Shown here: positions 37,903 to 46,462 of the stretch, one piece after another | How the letters are laid out: each line of letters starts with the position of its first letter | Position numbering within the stretch: the stretch's first letter is position 1 | Source: Brevundimonas sp. MYb52 | GTDB lineage: Bacteria; Pseudomonadota; Alphaproteobacteria; Caulobacterales; Caulobacteraceae | Direction: 5' to 3' | NCBI RefSeq assembly: GCF_002979535.1 | Contig: NZ_PCPB01000010.1 | Coordinates: 52,656-116,655 of the forward strand | DNA: 64,000 nt | Made by a program: the position numbers and the translations under genes | Notes under the pieces: generated by a model | What the model was told of the DNA's origin: nothing | Seen by the model: the letters and a program-made list of their open reading frames with translations, nothing else | Database searches by the model: none

Positions 37903-39039
37903 ATGGCGGCCGATCCCCGCATCTTTATCCGGAAACGCGCCGCCGAACTGGGCTTCGGCGTGTGCCGCTTCGCCTCGGCCAGCGAACCGTGGAGCGCGGG
38001 CGAGAAGCTGGCCCACTTCGTCGAGGCCGGGCGGCACGGCGACATGGGCTGGATGGAGACGACGCTGGAGCGCCGCGCTCACCCCACCGCCATGTGGGAC
38101 GGGGCGAAGACCGCCATCGTCCTGGGCATGAACTACGGCCCCGAGGCTGATCCCCTGCCGGAGCTCGAGGACCGGTCGGCGGGCTATATTTCCGTCTATG
38201 CGCGCGGCGACGATTATCACGAGGTCATCAAGGGGCGGCTGAAGATCCTGGCCGGGCAGATGGCGGCGCGTCTGGGTCAAGACGTGAAGGTCTTTGTCGA
38301 CACCGCCCCCCTGATGGAGAAACCCCTGGCCCAGCGCGCCGGTCTGGGCTGGCAGGGCAAGCACACCAATCTGCTGAGCCGGACCCACGGCAACTGGCTC
38401 TTCCTCGGGGTCATCCTGACCGCCGCCGAGATCGAACCGGACGAGGCCGAGACCGAGCATTGCGGCCGCTGCACCGCCTGTCTGGACGCCTGTCCGACCA
38501 AGGCCTTTCCCGCACCGTTCCAGATCGATGCGCGGCGCTGCCTGTCCTATCTGACCATCGAGTTCGCCGATCCCTGGCCGGTCGAGTTCCGCATCGCGGC
38601 GGGACCGCGCATCTATGGCTGCGACGACTGCCTGGGTGCCTGTCCGTGGAACAAGTTCGCGCAAGGGGCGTCTGAGGCCCGGCTGCACGCCCGCGACAGC
38701 CTGAAGGGGCCGCGACTGGCCGACCTGCTGGCCCTGGACGATCCAGCCTTTCGCGCCCTGTTCACCAAGAGCCCGGTCAAGCGGATCGGGCGCGATCGAT
38801 TTATCCGCAACGTCCTCTATGCGGCGGGGAACTCCGGCGACGCCGAGTTGATCACGCCGGTCGAGGCCCTGCTGGACGACCCGGCCCCCGTGGTGCGCGG
38901 CGCAGCGGCCTGGGCGCTGTCACGGCTTAACGGCGCGCGGTTCACGGCGCTGCGCGAGGCGCGACTGGCGGGGGAAGACGACGAGAGCGTGAGAGTCGAG
39001 TGGAGCACGCCTCTCCCTCCCCATGGGGAGGGTGGCTGA
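37903..39039 (+). CDS. queG: epoxyqueuosine reductase QueG
   Basis: 378 aa. Two [4Fe-4S] cluster motifs (CGRCTACLDACPT and CDDCLGACPWN), an N-terminal cobalamin-binding region, and a C-terminal HEAT-like stretch (ITPVEALLDDPAPVVRGAAAW). It completes queuosine in tRNA using B12. The final residues, STPLPPHGEGG, and the stop are encoded by the left part of a family A repeat, so the normal C-terminus has been replaced or extended. Confidence 0.95.
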   Translation: MAADPRIFIRKRAAELGFGVCRFASASEPWSAGEKLAHFVEAGRHGDMGWMETTLERRAHPTAMWDGAKTAIVLGMNYGPEADPLPELEDRSAGYISVYARGDDYHEVIKGRLKILAGQMAARLGQDVKVFVDTAPLMEKPLAQRAGLGWQGKHTNLLSRTHGNWLFLGVILTAAEIEPDEAETEHCGRCTACLDACPTKAFPAPFQIDARRCLSYLTIEFADPWPVEFRIAAGPRIYGCDDCLGACPWNKFAQGASEARLHARDSLKGPRLADLLALDDPAFRALFTKSPVKRIGRDRFIRNVLYAAGNSGDAELITPVEALLDDPAPVVRGAAAWALSRLNGARFTALREARLAGEDDESVRVEWSTPLPPHGEGG

Positions 39040-39160
39040 GGCCCCGACTTGGGGCCGAAGTCGGGTGGGGGCGCTTCGGCAATCGGACGCTGCTGATAAT
39101 CAGCCTCGCCCTCCCCACCCGGTCGCTACGCGACCACCCTCCTCATGAAGGGGAGGGAGA
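39012..39160. repeat. palindromic intergenic repeat, family A variant
   Basis: 149 bp. Ends TCTCCCTCCCC and GGGGAGGGAGA; inner GGTCGCTACGCGACC hairpin and AGGCCCCGACTTGGGGCC hairpin. It overlaps the end of queG and lies 4 nt before the FKBP stop (convergent genes). Confidence 0.9.
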
Positions 39161-39164
39161 AAGA

Positions 39165-39713
39165 TCAGACCTCGGCCGAACCGACGCCGCGACCGCCGCC
39201 CGGCACCGCCGCCACGTCCAGCAACTTCAGCCGGAACACCAGCACCGCATTGCCCGGAATCATCGGCGGACCGCCCGCTTCGCCGTAGCCCAGCTCGGGC
39301 GGCAGATAGAGCAGCCATTCGTCGCCGGGCTTCATCAGCTGCAGGGCCTCGGTCCAGCCGGGCACCACGCCCTCGGGCGAGAAGACGGCGGGGGCGCCGC
39401 GTTTGAACGAGCTATCGAAAACCGTGCCGTCGGTCAGGCTGCCTTCGTAGTCGACGCGCACCAGGTCGTTGCGGTCGGGATGGACGCCGCCCGCCGGACC
39501 GCTGGCGACCACCTTGTACTGCAGACCCGACGGCAGGGTTTGCACCCCCTCCGCCGAGGCGTTGGTCTTCATGAAGGCGGCGGCGGCCTCGGCGTTCCTG
39601 GCCAGGTCCGCGCTCGACACGGCGGGCTGGCGATTGCAGGCGGCCACGGCCAACAGGGCGGCGGCGGACGCCGCGACCAAAACGGGCCTAGCCCATGCGA
39701 AGTTCATAGCCAC
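39165..39713 (-). CDS. FKBP-type peptidyl-prolyl isomerase lipoprotein
   Basis: 182 aa. Lipobox LLAVAACNR. FKBP domain from about residue 60: YEGSLTDGTVFDSSFKRG, VVPGWTEALQLMKPGDEW, PELGYGEAGGPPMIPGNAVLVFRLKLLDV. It should fold periplasmic proteins while anchored in a membrane. Its start lies inside the 3' end of the threonine ammonia-lyase gene (26-nt overlap; ATG 39707 is the alternative). Confidence 0.93.
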   Translation of the reverse strand: MAMNFAWARPVLVAASAAALLAVAACNRQPAVSSADLARNAEAAAAFMKTNASAEGVQTLPSGLQYKVVASGPAGGVHPDRNDLVRVDYEGSLTDGTVFDSSFKRGAPAVFSPEGVVPGWTEALQLMKPGDEWLLYLPPELGYGEAGGPPMIPGNAVLVFRLKLLDVAAVPGGGRGVGSAEV

Positions 39714-40890
39714 GTTCTTTCAATGCTTCGCCGATTTCCTCGGCATGTCTGGCATCGCGGGTCTCGACCATGATGTCGAACTCCGCCCCCTTGGCCGGCA
39801 CGTCCAGCGCCAGCCGGTTGTGCACGACGTCGATGATATTGCCGCCCAGCCCGCCGATCACGGCGGCCATGGCCGACAGCATGCCGGGGCGGTCGTCGCC
39901 CAGGATGCGATAGACGATCAGCCGCTTCTCGCGGACCATTTCGCGGTTCAGCACCACGGCCAGCATGCGGGCGTCGATATTGCCGCCGGTCAGTTCGATG
40001 CCGATCTTCATGCCCTTGAAGCGTTCCGGATTGGCCAGGACGGCGGCCAGACCGCCGACCCCGGCGCCCTCGGCCACCGTCTTCTCCAGCGTCGCCAGCA
40101 GGGCCACGCCCTTTTCGAAATCGGCCTCTTCGCAGACGAAGACCTCGTCGATCAGGCTGTCGGCCAGGGCGAAGGGGATCTCGCCCACGGCCTTGATGGC
40201 GATGCCCTCGGCGATGGTCTGGCCGCTGCACTTGGCCGGTTCGCCGCGACGACGGGCGGTGAAGGAGGGATAGCGCGCCGCCTCGACCCCGAAGACCTTG
40301 ATGCCCGGCTTCATCGCCTTGGCGGCGATGGCGCTGCCCGCGATCAAGCCGCCGCCGCCGATGGGGATGATCAGGGCGTCGAGATCCGGCGCATCCTCCA
40401 AAAACTCCAGGCCGCAGACGCCCTGACCCGCGACAATGCCCTCGTCGTCGAAGGCCGAGACGAAGACATAGCCGTGCTCGGCCTGAAGCCGCCTGGCCTC
40501 CTCGGTTGAGCCGGAGAAGTCGAGGCCGTGGATGACGACATTGGCGCCGTGGGCGCGCGTGCCGTCCACCTTCACAAAGGGGGTGCCCTCGGGCATGACG
40601 ATGGTCACCGGCACGCCCAGACGACCGCCGTGATAGGCCAGGGCCTGGGCGTGGTTGCCCGCCGAGGCGGCGACCACGCCTCGCTTCATCTCATCCGGCG
40701 TCAACTGCAGCAGCCGGTTCAAGGCGCCGCGCTCCTTGAAGCTGCCGGTGAAGTGCAGGTTGTCGTACTTGATCCAGATCTCGGCGCCGGTCAGCTGCGA
40801 CAGGCGGCGCGAATAGCGGACGGGGGTGCGGTCCACCTGGCCGGCGATGCGGGATTGCGCCGCGCGAATATCGTCGATGGTGACGGTCAT
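39688..40890 (-). CDS. ilvA: threonine ammonia-lyase (PLP, with ACT domain)
   Basis: 400 aa. PLP lysine in SFKERGALNR, Gly-rich phosphate-binding loop GGGGLIAGSA, and a C-terminal ACT domain (RILGDDRPGMLSAMAAVIGGLG). The size (about 400 aa, single ACT domain) fits the short or catabolic-type threonine deaminase that makes 2-oxobutanoate; the anabolic IlvA has two ACT domains and about 510 aa. ATG 40890 chosen because the upstream open frame is not family-like. Confidence 0.9.
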   Translation of the reverse strand: MTVTIDDIRAAQSRIAGQVDRTPVRYSRRLSQLTGAEIWIKYDNLHFTGSFKERGALNRLLQLTPDEMKRGVVAASAGNHAQALAYHGGRLGVPVTIVMPEGTPFVKVDGTRAHGANVVIHGLDFSGSTEEARRLQAEHGYVFVSAFDDEGIVAGQGVCGLEFLEDAPDLDALIIPIGGGGLIAGSAIAAKAMKPGIKVFGVEAARYPSFTARRRGEPAKCSGQTIAEGIAIKAVGEIPFALADSLIDEVFVCEEADFEKGVALLATLEKTVAEGAGVGGLAAVLANPERFKGMKIGIELTGGNIDARMLAVVLNREMVREKRLIVYRILGDDRPGMLSAMAAVIGGLGGNIIDVVHNRLALDVPAKGAEFDIMVETRDARHAEEIGEALKERGYELRMG

Positions 40891-41038
40891 GAAGCCCCTG
40901 AATTCGTTTCTCGGCCGGTCTCTGCGTCCGGTCTCCGGCGCCCTTGTGACGCACCCGAAGCGGACGGGCAACCTTGACTCTCGAGGCCATGGAGGGTCAT
41001 GCCGGTGACGCTTGAAATGCGTTCTGGGAGCCCCCTCC

Positions 41039-41560
41039 ATGTCGACCCGTCGCCCTTACCTCGCCCTAGCCGCCATTCTGGCCGGCGCCCTCGCGCTCGG
41101 CGCCTGCGCCACCATGCCCATGAGCGGCGGCGCGCCCGTCAACTCGGCTGAATTCAGCGCCGACGCCTTCGCCTGGTCGACTCGCGCGGGCCAAGCCTCG
41201 ATCGAAGGCCGCGTCGTCTTCGCTCAGGACGGCAAGAGCTTCCATTGCGTCGGCAATGTCGGCCTGATCCCCGACACCGGCTACACCCGCGCCCGGATGC
41301 AGCGCCTCTATGGTTCGACCGAACGCGCCGCCGTGCCCGCCGCCGTGGTGCGCGCCCGCTCGGCCGGCGAGCAGGGCGCCGACTACCGCTCGTTCGAGCG
41401 CGCCCAAGCCTGCGCCAACGACGCCTTCCGCTTCAACGGCCTGCCCGACGGCAGTTGGTTCCTGATCTCGCCGGTCAAGGCGGGCGACGACATCGTGGTG
41501 CTGATGAAGCGCGTCCAGACGCGCGGCGGGCGTATGATCAACGTCACGCTCGGAAGCTGA
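41039..41560 (+). CDS. lipoprotein of unknown function
   Basis: 173 aa with lipobox LGACAT. A beta-rich body with one Cys pair (FHCVGNVG and AQACANDAF) looks like a small carboxypeptidase-regulatory-like or transthyretin-like fold (ASIEGRVVFAQDGKSF), but I cannot name a family. ATG 41039; frame open from 41012. Confidence 0.65.
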   Translation: MSTRRPYLALAAILAGALALGACATMPMSGGAPVNSAEFSADAFAWSTRAGQASIEGRVVFAQDGKSFHCVGNVGLIPDTGYTRARMQRLYGSTERAAVPAAVVRARSAGEQGADYRSFERAQACANDAFRFNGLPDGSWFLISPVKAGDDIVVLMKRVQTRGGRMINVTLGS

Positions 41561-41650
41561 ACGACGCCAGGGATCAGCGTTCGCCATCCTTTGGCCTTAC
41601 AGGACCGCTCTGTGAACTGATCCATTCCTGGACAGTCGGGGAGCGCGTTC

Positions 41651-41953
41651 TTGTCCCAGCATAACATCATGGGTTCCGAGGCCTTCAACAAGGGCCCCTT
41701 CGTCATCATCCGCGCCGTGAAATCCGGCGGTTTCCGTCGTCGCCGTTCGCGTTCTATCGCGGCCTATGTGGTGGTGGCGGTCCTGGCCCTGTCGGCCGGC
41801 GCGGCGGTCGCCGCCTTCGCTCTGGGCCCCCTGCTGGTCCAGGCCGACGCCGCCAGCGCCGCCACGCCAACGCCCCTCGCGTCTGGGTCTGTCGCGCCTG
41901 GATCGGTCACGCCGACACCCGCCGTGGTCGGCGTTCCCTCCCCGGCCGCCTAA
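41651..41953 (+). CDS. small single-pass membrane protein, hypothetical
   Basis: 100 aa. TTG start at 41651 with GGGGAGC upstream; ATG at 41669 also possible. A basic cluster (RRRRSRS) precedes one membrane segment (IAAYVVVAVLALSAGAAVA), and the rest is Pro/Thr/Ala-rich. Possibly real but unrecognised. Confidence 0.45.
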   Translation: MSQHNIMGSEAFNKGPFVIIRAVKSGGFRRRRSRSIAAYVVVAVLALSAGAAVAAFALGPLLVQADAASAATPTPLASGSVAPGSVTPTPAVVGVPSPAA

Positions 41954-41966
41954 GGTCTGCGGCCGA

Positions 41967-42638
41967 TCAGGGGCCGACGAAACTCAACGCCTCGGCGAAC
42001 AACTCGCCGCGGCTGCGCACGCCCAGCTTCTGATAGGCGTGCTTCAGGTGGGTGCGCAGGGTCTCGATCGAAATATCCAGCGCCTGGGCGACCCGTCCCG
42101 TCTCGGCGCCGGCCAGCAGCATTTCGATGATCCGGCCTTCCGACGGCGTCAGCAGGTGGTTCTCGATCAGGGCCTGAAAGCGGATCTCGCTTCGCGCCCG
42201 CTGCAAGGTCAGACCGATCAGGGCGTCGGGCGCGGCGCAGACCTCGCGCGCCCAGGCCACCCAATGGCGCCCGCCCTCGCCCGGCACCACGGCGCAGCCC
42301 GCCTCCTCGGACCGCGCCGCCGCGACCAGGCCGGCGATGATGGCGGACCGCGGCGTCAGGCGCCCGTCGCACATCTCGAACGCCTCGCCCTCATCGCGCA
42401 GTCGCCGCGCCGCCTCGTTCATCCACATCACGTCAAGATCGCGCGTCACAATCAGCCGGGCTCGCCGCTCGCTGTCGATCCAGTTGGCCAAAGCCCGGCC
42501 GCAGACGGCGTCTGGCCCGCCCTCGTCCGACGTGGAAGGACGTCGCCGGTCACGCGACACGCGCCGATCAGTCGAAAACCAGAACGGTTCTCCCGGCACG
42601 CTGGTCGCCAGATCAATCTCAACAGAACTCTGCGCCAC
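41967..42638 (-). CDS. LuxR-type helix-turn-helix regulator
   Basis: 223 aa. The C-terminal LuxR/GerE helix-turn-helix is clear (LTPSEGRIIEMLLAGAETGRVAQALDISIETLRTHLKHAYQKLGVRSRGEL). The N-terminal part looks PAS-like (RLIVTRDLDVMWMNEAARRL) rather than an acyl-homoserine-lactone domain. Ligand or signal unknown. The upstream region is unusually A+T-rich. Confidence 0.88.
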   Translation of the reverse strand: MAQSSVEIDLATSVPGEPFWFSTDRRVSRDRRRPSTSDEGGPDAVCGRALANWIDSERRARLIVTRDLDVMWMNEAARRLRDEGEAFEMCDGRLTPRSAIIAGLVAAARSEEAGCAVVPGEGGRHWVAWAREVCAAPDALIGLTLQRARSEIRFQALIENHLLTPSEGRIIEMLLAGAETGRVAQALDISIETLRTHLKHAYQKLGVRSRGELFAEALSFVGP

Positions 42639-43305
42639 CCTGACACTCCAAGCTCTGGCCGCCCCCGTCCGACCTGTTGTTTCACCACCACGTCACAACG
42701 CCACAATGTCGACGGAATTGACCATACCCCAAAATATTCCCGCAAACACCCCACAGATTGGTGATATTCAAAACTGAAATTCGATGCAAAATTCAGATCG
42801 AAGATCAGTAATAGTCTACATTTTACATAATTAGTTTGATCAAATACTTTGATTTCTACCAATTAATCTATCAACAAAGTGAAATGGAGATTACTAACAA
42901 GTTGTTAACGTCGCAAATTGATGAACTGACACGTTTTTCCTGGGCAAGACGCCGCCGACAGCCCTGAGCCCCTCGGTGATTTTACAATCAGAGACGCCGG
43001 AAAGACTTCGGACGGGTCCAAGACCGCACCAACCGCCGCGAAATGACATCGCGCGCGAGGCCGCGTCGCGAGCCTGTCCCGCCGGACCCCAGGCGCGCCG
43101 ATCGCCACCACCGCGTTTGCGGGGTCGACGCGTCAAAGGGCGGGCCGGGCGTGGGCGCTCCGCCTCCGCTCAAACATGGGCGCTTCGGCGCGACGACCTC
43201 ACGCGGAACTGCACGCCCCCCAGCGTTCCGCACGACCGGAGTCGCCGCCGAAGCGTCAGGCCTGCCGCCTCGAGCGAGACCTGTCCGTATAATCGCGAGA
43301 GGGAA
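42639..43305. other. 667-nt gene-free region, A+T-rich in its left half
   Basis: From about 42690 to 42950 the sequence is far richer in A+T than the surroundings, with dyads TTTGATCAAA (42835-42844) and ATCAAA-TAC-TTTGAT (42839-42853). From 42960 it returns to high G+C with no convincing gene. The left half may carry the LuxR-regulator promoter with operators, or be foreign DNA near a tRNA gene. Confidence 0.5.
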
Positions 43306-43380
43306 TGGAGCGGCCGGCGGGAATCGAACCCGCGACATTCAGCTTGGGAAGCTGACGTTCTACCTCTGAACTACGGCCGC
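43306..43380 (-). tRNA. tRNA-Gly (anticodon CCC)
   Basis: 75 nt with encoded CCA. Acceptor GCGGCCG / CGGCCGC, D-arm GTTCAGAGGTAGAAC, anticodon loop TTCCCAA (CCC), T-arm CGGGTTCGATTCCCG. Confidence 0.96.
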
Positions 43381-43410
43381 GCTGGGGGCGGACCATAGAG
43401 GGCGGGGCCG

Positions 43411-43441
43411 AAAAGGAAAGGCCCGGCGCGGGGCCGGGCCT
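43411..43441 (-). terminator. terminator after TraB/GumN gene
   Basis: AGGCCCGGC / GCCGGGCCT arms (43419-43441), followed on the minus strand by TTTCCTTTT. Confidence 0.75.
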
Positions 43442-43467
43442 ATGGAAAATCGGCTGGACCCTGCGGC

Positions 43468-44418
43468 TCAGTCGCGGATGCGTTCGATCGAGACGCCGCG
43501 CCGTTCCAACTGCGCCTGAAGACTGTCAGAGCCCGCCAAATGGCCCGCGCCGACCGAGACGAAGGCCGTGCCCGAACCGGCCAGCAGGGTCTGGATCTGA
43601 TCGGCCCACTTCGTGTTCCGCTGTGTCAGCATGACGGCGTACAGCTCGGGTGATTCCACCTTCATCTCCTGACCGATCAGGGCGTCCAGTCCTTCGACAT
43701 CCCCGGTGGACCAGGCGGTGACCATCTGGCCCAGGACAGCTTCGGCGGTGTCGAACTCCTTGAGGCCCGAGCGCAGCATGGCCAGTTGAGCGTCTTCCGA
43801 CATGTCGGCGATGAAGCCGATCTGCTGGGGCGCGGTCTCGAAGCCCTTGATCGGCTTGCCGGTGGCGGCTGCGCGGGCGTGCAGGATCTGGTCCCCGCCA
43901 TTGGCCGCGACATAGCCGGCCTTCTGGATCGAGGCGAGCGCCAGCTGGAGGCTGGCCAGCCAGGGGCGCAGCGGGTCCAGTTGCGCCGCGGTCGCCCCAA
44001 CCGTGCGAGCGGCGGCGTCGAGGTCAGCCATCTCCTCGACGGTCAGCAGGCTGGACAAAGGACGGTCGGGCGACACGCCCTTGGCCTGAATCACAGGCAT
44101 GACGCCGGTCTGATCGGCCAGGTCCGCGATCTCGAACCAGTATTCGTCAGCGCTGGCGAAGGCCTGATCGACGCGGGCCGTACCCCAGGGGGTTTCGGGC
44201 TTCAGCACATGGACCGTGCCGAACAGATAGACGGTCGAATCCGCGTCGCGCACCACCCACAGACCCGGTCCCGATCCCACGGGCGCCGCAGCGACGGCCA
44301 CCGGCCCCGACACCGCCGGCTGCTGAGCCATGACCGAGGGTGCCAGCAGCAGGGCCGACAGGGCGGCGCCGACGGCCAAGGTCGATCGAACGCAGGCGGT
44401 CAGTCGGGCGATAGGCAT
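43468..44418 (-). CDS. TraB/GumN family protein, secreted
   Basis: 316 aa with signal peptide (SVMAQ). Signature motifs of the TraB/PrgY/GumN (TIKI-like) family: STVYLFGTVHVLKPE near the N-terminus and FVSVGAGHLAGSDSLQ near the C-terminus. Members are thought to be metal-dependent proteases; substrate unknown. Confidence 0.92.
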   Translation of the reverse strand: MPIARLTACVRSTLAVGAALSALLLAPSVMAQQPAVSGPVAVAAAPVGSGPGLWVVRDADSTVYLFGTVHVLKPETPWGTARVDQAFASADEYWFEIADLADQTGVMPVIQAKGVSPDRPLSSLLTVEEMADLDAAARTVGATAAQLDPLRPWLASLQLALASIQKAGYVAANGGDQILHARAAATGKPIKGFETAPQQIGFIADMSEDAQLAMLRSGLKEFDTAEAVLGQMVTAWSTGDVEGLDALIGQEMKVESPELYAVMLTQRNTKWADQIQTLLAGSGTAFVSVGAGHLAGSDSLQAQLERRGVSIERIRD

Positions 44419-44471
44419 CAGAGGCGTCCTTTCATGTGACTGAGGGTCAATCGGTCCGGCGCGCGCCGGAC

Positions 44472-44666
44472 CTATTCCTCGTCCGAGAAGATGGATTCGA
44501 TCGGCAGTTGGAACAGACGCGCGATCTTGAAGGCCAGCGGCAGGGAGGGGTCGTAGCGACCGGTCTCCAGCGCATTGACGGTCTGGCGTGAGACGCCGAG
44601 CTCGGTCGCCAGGTGCGCCTGGCTCCAGTCGCGCTCGGCGCGCAGGACCTTGAGACGGTTGTTCAT
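44472..44666 (-). CDS. XRE-family helix-turn-helix regulator
   Basis: 64 aa, almost entirely one HTH: LRAERDWSQAHLATELGVSRQTVNALETGRYDPSL, of the YozG/compact type. It follows the membrane protein at 44677 by 10 nt on the same strand. A palindrome upstream of that gene is a likely operator. Confidence 0.92.
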   Translation of the reverse strand: MNNRLKVLRAERDWSQAHLATELGVSRQTVNALETGRYDPSLPLAFKIARLFQLPIESIFSDEE

Positions 44667-44676
44667 GCTGTCGCCC

Positions 44677-45120
44677 TCATCGCTGACCCAGCCACCACCA
44701 GGCCCAAGCGATCAGATAACCGACGATCTGGAAGGCCAGGATCGCCATCATGCCCGACACCAGCAGGTCCTGCGGCGCAGTCCCGAGCCAGGTCGGCAAG
44801 GGCAGTTCCGCACCGCGCATCGACACGGTCAACAGGCAGACGAAACCGACAGCCATGCCGCACGTCCCACCCCAGAACCAGGCCCACTTGTGCGCCTCAC
44901 GCGCGGCTTCATCGACGCGGCGCCACCAGCCGACGCTGAGCCAGACAGCCCCGCCCATGCCTACGGCCAGCAAGATCGCCGTCAGCAGCACGCCGACCTG
45001 ACCGGGCAGTTCGGACAAGAAGCCGGCGCCCAGCCCCACCACCACCCCCAGAACCAGGGTGCCGACAGCCATGCCGACCAGGGCGGACGCGCCATAGGGC
45101 TTTGCGGGCTTTGAAGACAT
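44677..45120 (-). CDS. membrane protein paired with XRE regulator
   Basis: 147 aa, four membrane segments (from VGMAVGTLVLGVVVGLGAG, VGVLLTAILLAVGMGG, CGMAVGFVCLLTVSM and LLVSGMMAILAFQIVGYL). First gene of a two-gene operon with the XRE regulator, a common small-module layout with unknown function. Confidence 0.75.
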   Translation of the reverse strand: MSSKPAKPYGASALVGMAVGTLVLGVVVGLGAGFLSELPGQVGVLLTAILLAVGMGGAVWLSVGWWRRVDEAAREAHKWAWFWGGTCGMAVGFVCLLTVSMRGAELPLPTWLGTAPQDLLVSGMMAILAFQIVGYLIAWAWWWLGQR

Positions 45121-45142
45121 GGACGCTCTCCCCGAAAAACAG

Positions 45143-45152
45143 ACAAGCTTGT
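45143..45152. promoter_or_regulatory. palindrome upstream of membrane-protein/XRE operon
   Basis: ACAAGCTTGT is a perfect 10-bp palindrome, in the context AAACAGACAAGCTTGTTTTAC, 22 nt before the operon start. It is a likely XRE operator. Confidence 0.6.
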
Positions 45153-45197
45153 TTTACAGGCGCGCCGGTCGGCGTCAAGGAAGGTTGTCAGAGCCGC

Positions 45198-46415
45198 CTA
45201 CTCTGCCGGGGCGTTCAGCAGTTCCGGGCGGCTAAGGGTGCGCGGCGACTGCTCGACGGGCGGCAGTTCGGGCAGGTCCTTGCCTTCGTGATCGACCTTG
45301 AGGTCCTCGAAGCGACGCGCCGAAACCATGACCTGGCTCTCCAGCGAACCGACAAACTGGTTGTAGCGCCCGACCGCCGCGTCCAGCGCCTTGCCGACCG
45401 AAGCGGCGTGGCCGCCCATGACCGACAGGCGCTTGTAGAGCTCCTTACCCAGCTTGGCGACGTCCTCGGCGTTCTTGGCCTGCTCCTCGGCGCGCCAACC
45501 ATAGGCGACCGCCTTGCACAGGGCGAACAAGGTGGTCGGGGTGACGATGACGACGCGCGAGGCCATGGCGTCGGTCATCAGGTTGGGCTCGTGATCCAGG
45601 GCAGCGGCCAGGAAGGCGTCGCCCGGCACGAACATGGCGACGAAGTCGGGGCTGGGCTTGAACTGGTCCTGATAGGCCTTGGACGACAGCTGGCGCACGT
45701 GGGTCTTCATGCTGGCGGCGGTGCGCAGCGACATGGCCTGGGCCTGGGCGTCGTCGTCGCCGTCGGCCTCGTCGGCGAAGGCCAGCGACACCTTGGCGTC
45801 GATGACAAACATGCCGCCGCCGGGCAGTTTGACGATGAAGTCGGGGCGCTGCTGGCGCCCCTCGTCATTGGCCGAGGAGTTCTGCTCCTCGAAGTCGAAG
45901 CGGCCCGCCATGCCGGCGGCCTCCAGCACGTTACGGCAGGTCTGCTCGCCCCAACGGCCGCGACGGCCGGTATTGCCCTTCAGGGCTTCGGTCAGGCGGC
46001 GGGCCTCGTCGCGAGTGGCGGTCGAGGCGGTCATCAGGGCGGCCAGTTGCTCCTTCAGCCCGCCGGTGTCCTCGGCGCGGGTCTTCTCCAGCGCGGCCAC
46101 GTGCTCCTGGAACTTGGCGAGGGTTTCAGAAACCGGCTTGAGCTGGGCCTCCATCCGCTCGCGGGCGACGCGGTCCTGGGCCTGGAAGGTCTCGGTGGCG
46201 CGGGCCACCAGCTTGGTCGCCACGGCCTCGGCCGACTGCGAGGCCTGGGCCTTGAGGAACTCGGCCATGGAATCGCGGCTCTCCTCCATCAGATCCAGCC
46301 GGGCGTCGGCGGCGTCGAGCGCCCCCTTGGCCTTCTGCCAGCCCATGAAGGCCCAGAAGAAACCGGCGACGGCGGCCACGGCGGCGACCAGAAGGATGAG
46401 TTCGAGCGTGTTCAT
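45198..46415 (-). CDS. rmuC: DNA recombination protein RmuC
   Basis: 405 aa. One N-terminal membrane segment, a long coiled coil (residues 30-150), then the RmuC nuclease-like domain (GRRGRWGEQTCRNVLEAAGM, RPDFIVKLPGGGMFVIDAKVSL, FVPGDAFLAAAL). It limits rearrangements at repeats in E. coli. Confidence 0.95.
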   Translation of the reverse strand: MNTLELILLVAAVAAVAGFFWAFMGWQKAKGALDAADARLDLMEESRDSMAEFLKAQASQSAEAVATKLVARATETFQAQDRVARERMEAQLKPVSETLAKFQEHVAALEKTRAEDTGGLKEQLAALMTASTATRDEARRLTEALKGNTGRRGRWGEQTCRNVLEAAGMAGRFDFEEQNSSANDEGRQQRPDFIVKLPGGGMFVIDAKVSLAFADEADGDDDAQAQAMSLRTAASMKTHVRQLSSKAYQDQFKPSPDFVAMFVPGDAFLAAALDHEPNLMTDAMASRVVIVTPTTLFALCKAVAYGWRAEEQAKNAEDVAKLGKELYKRLSVMGGHAASVGKALDAAVGRYNQFVGSLESQVMVSARRFEDLKVDHEGKDLPELPPVEQSPRTLSRPELLNAPAE

Positions 46416-46462
46416 GCTCCGTTCCTAGCCGGAGTCGGGGGCCGTTGAAAGCTCATGCGAAG

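Noticed and set aside
42976..43398. Open frame of 140 aa running across the tRNA-Gly gene
   Set aside because: It overlaps the tRNA on the opposite strand and is composed of Arg/Pro/Ala typical of non-coding high-G+C DNA.
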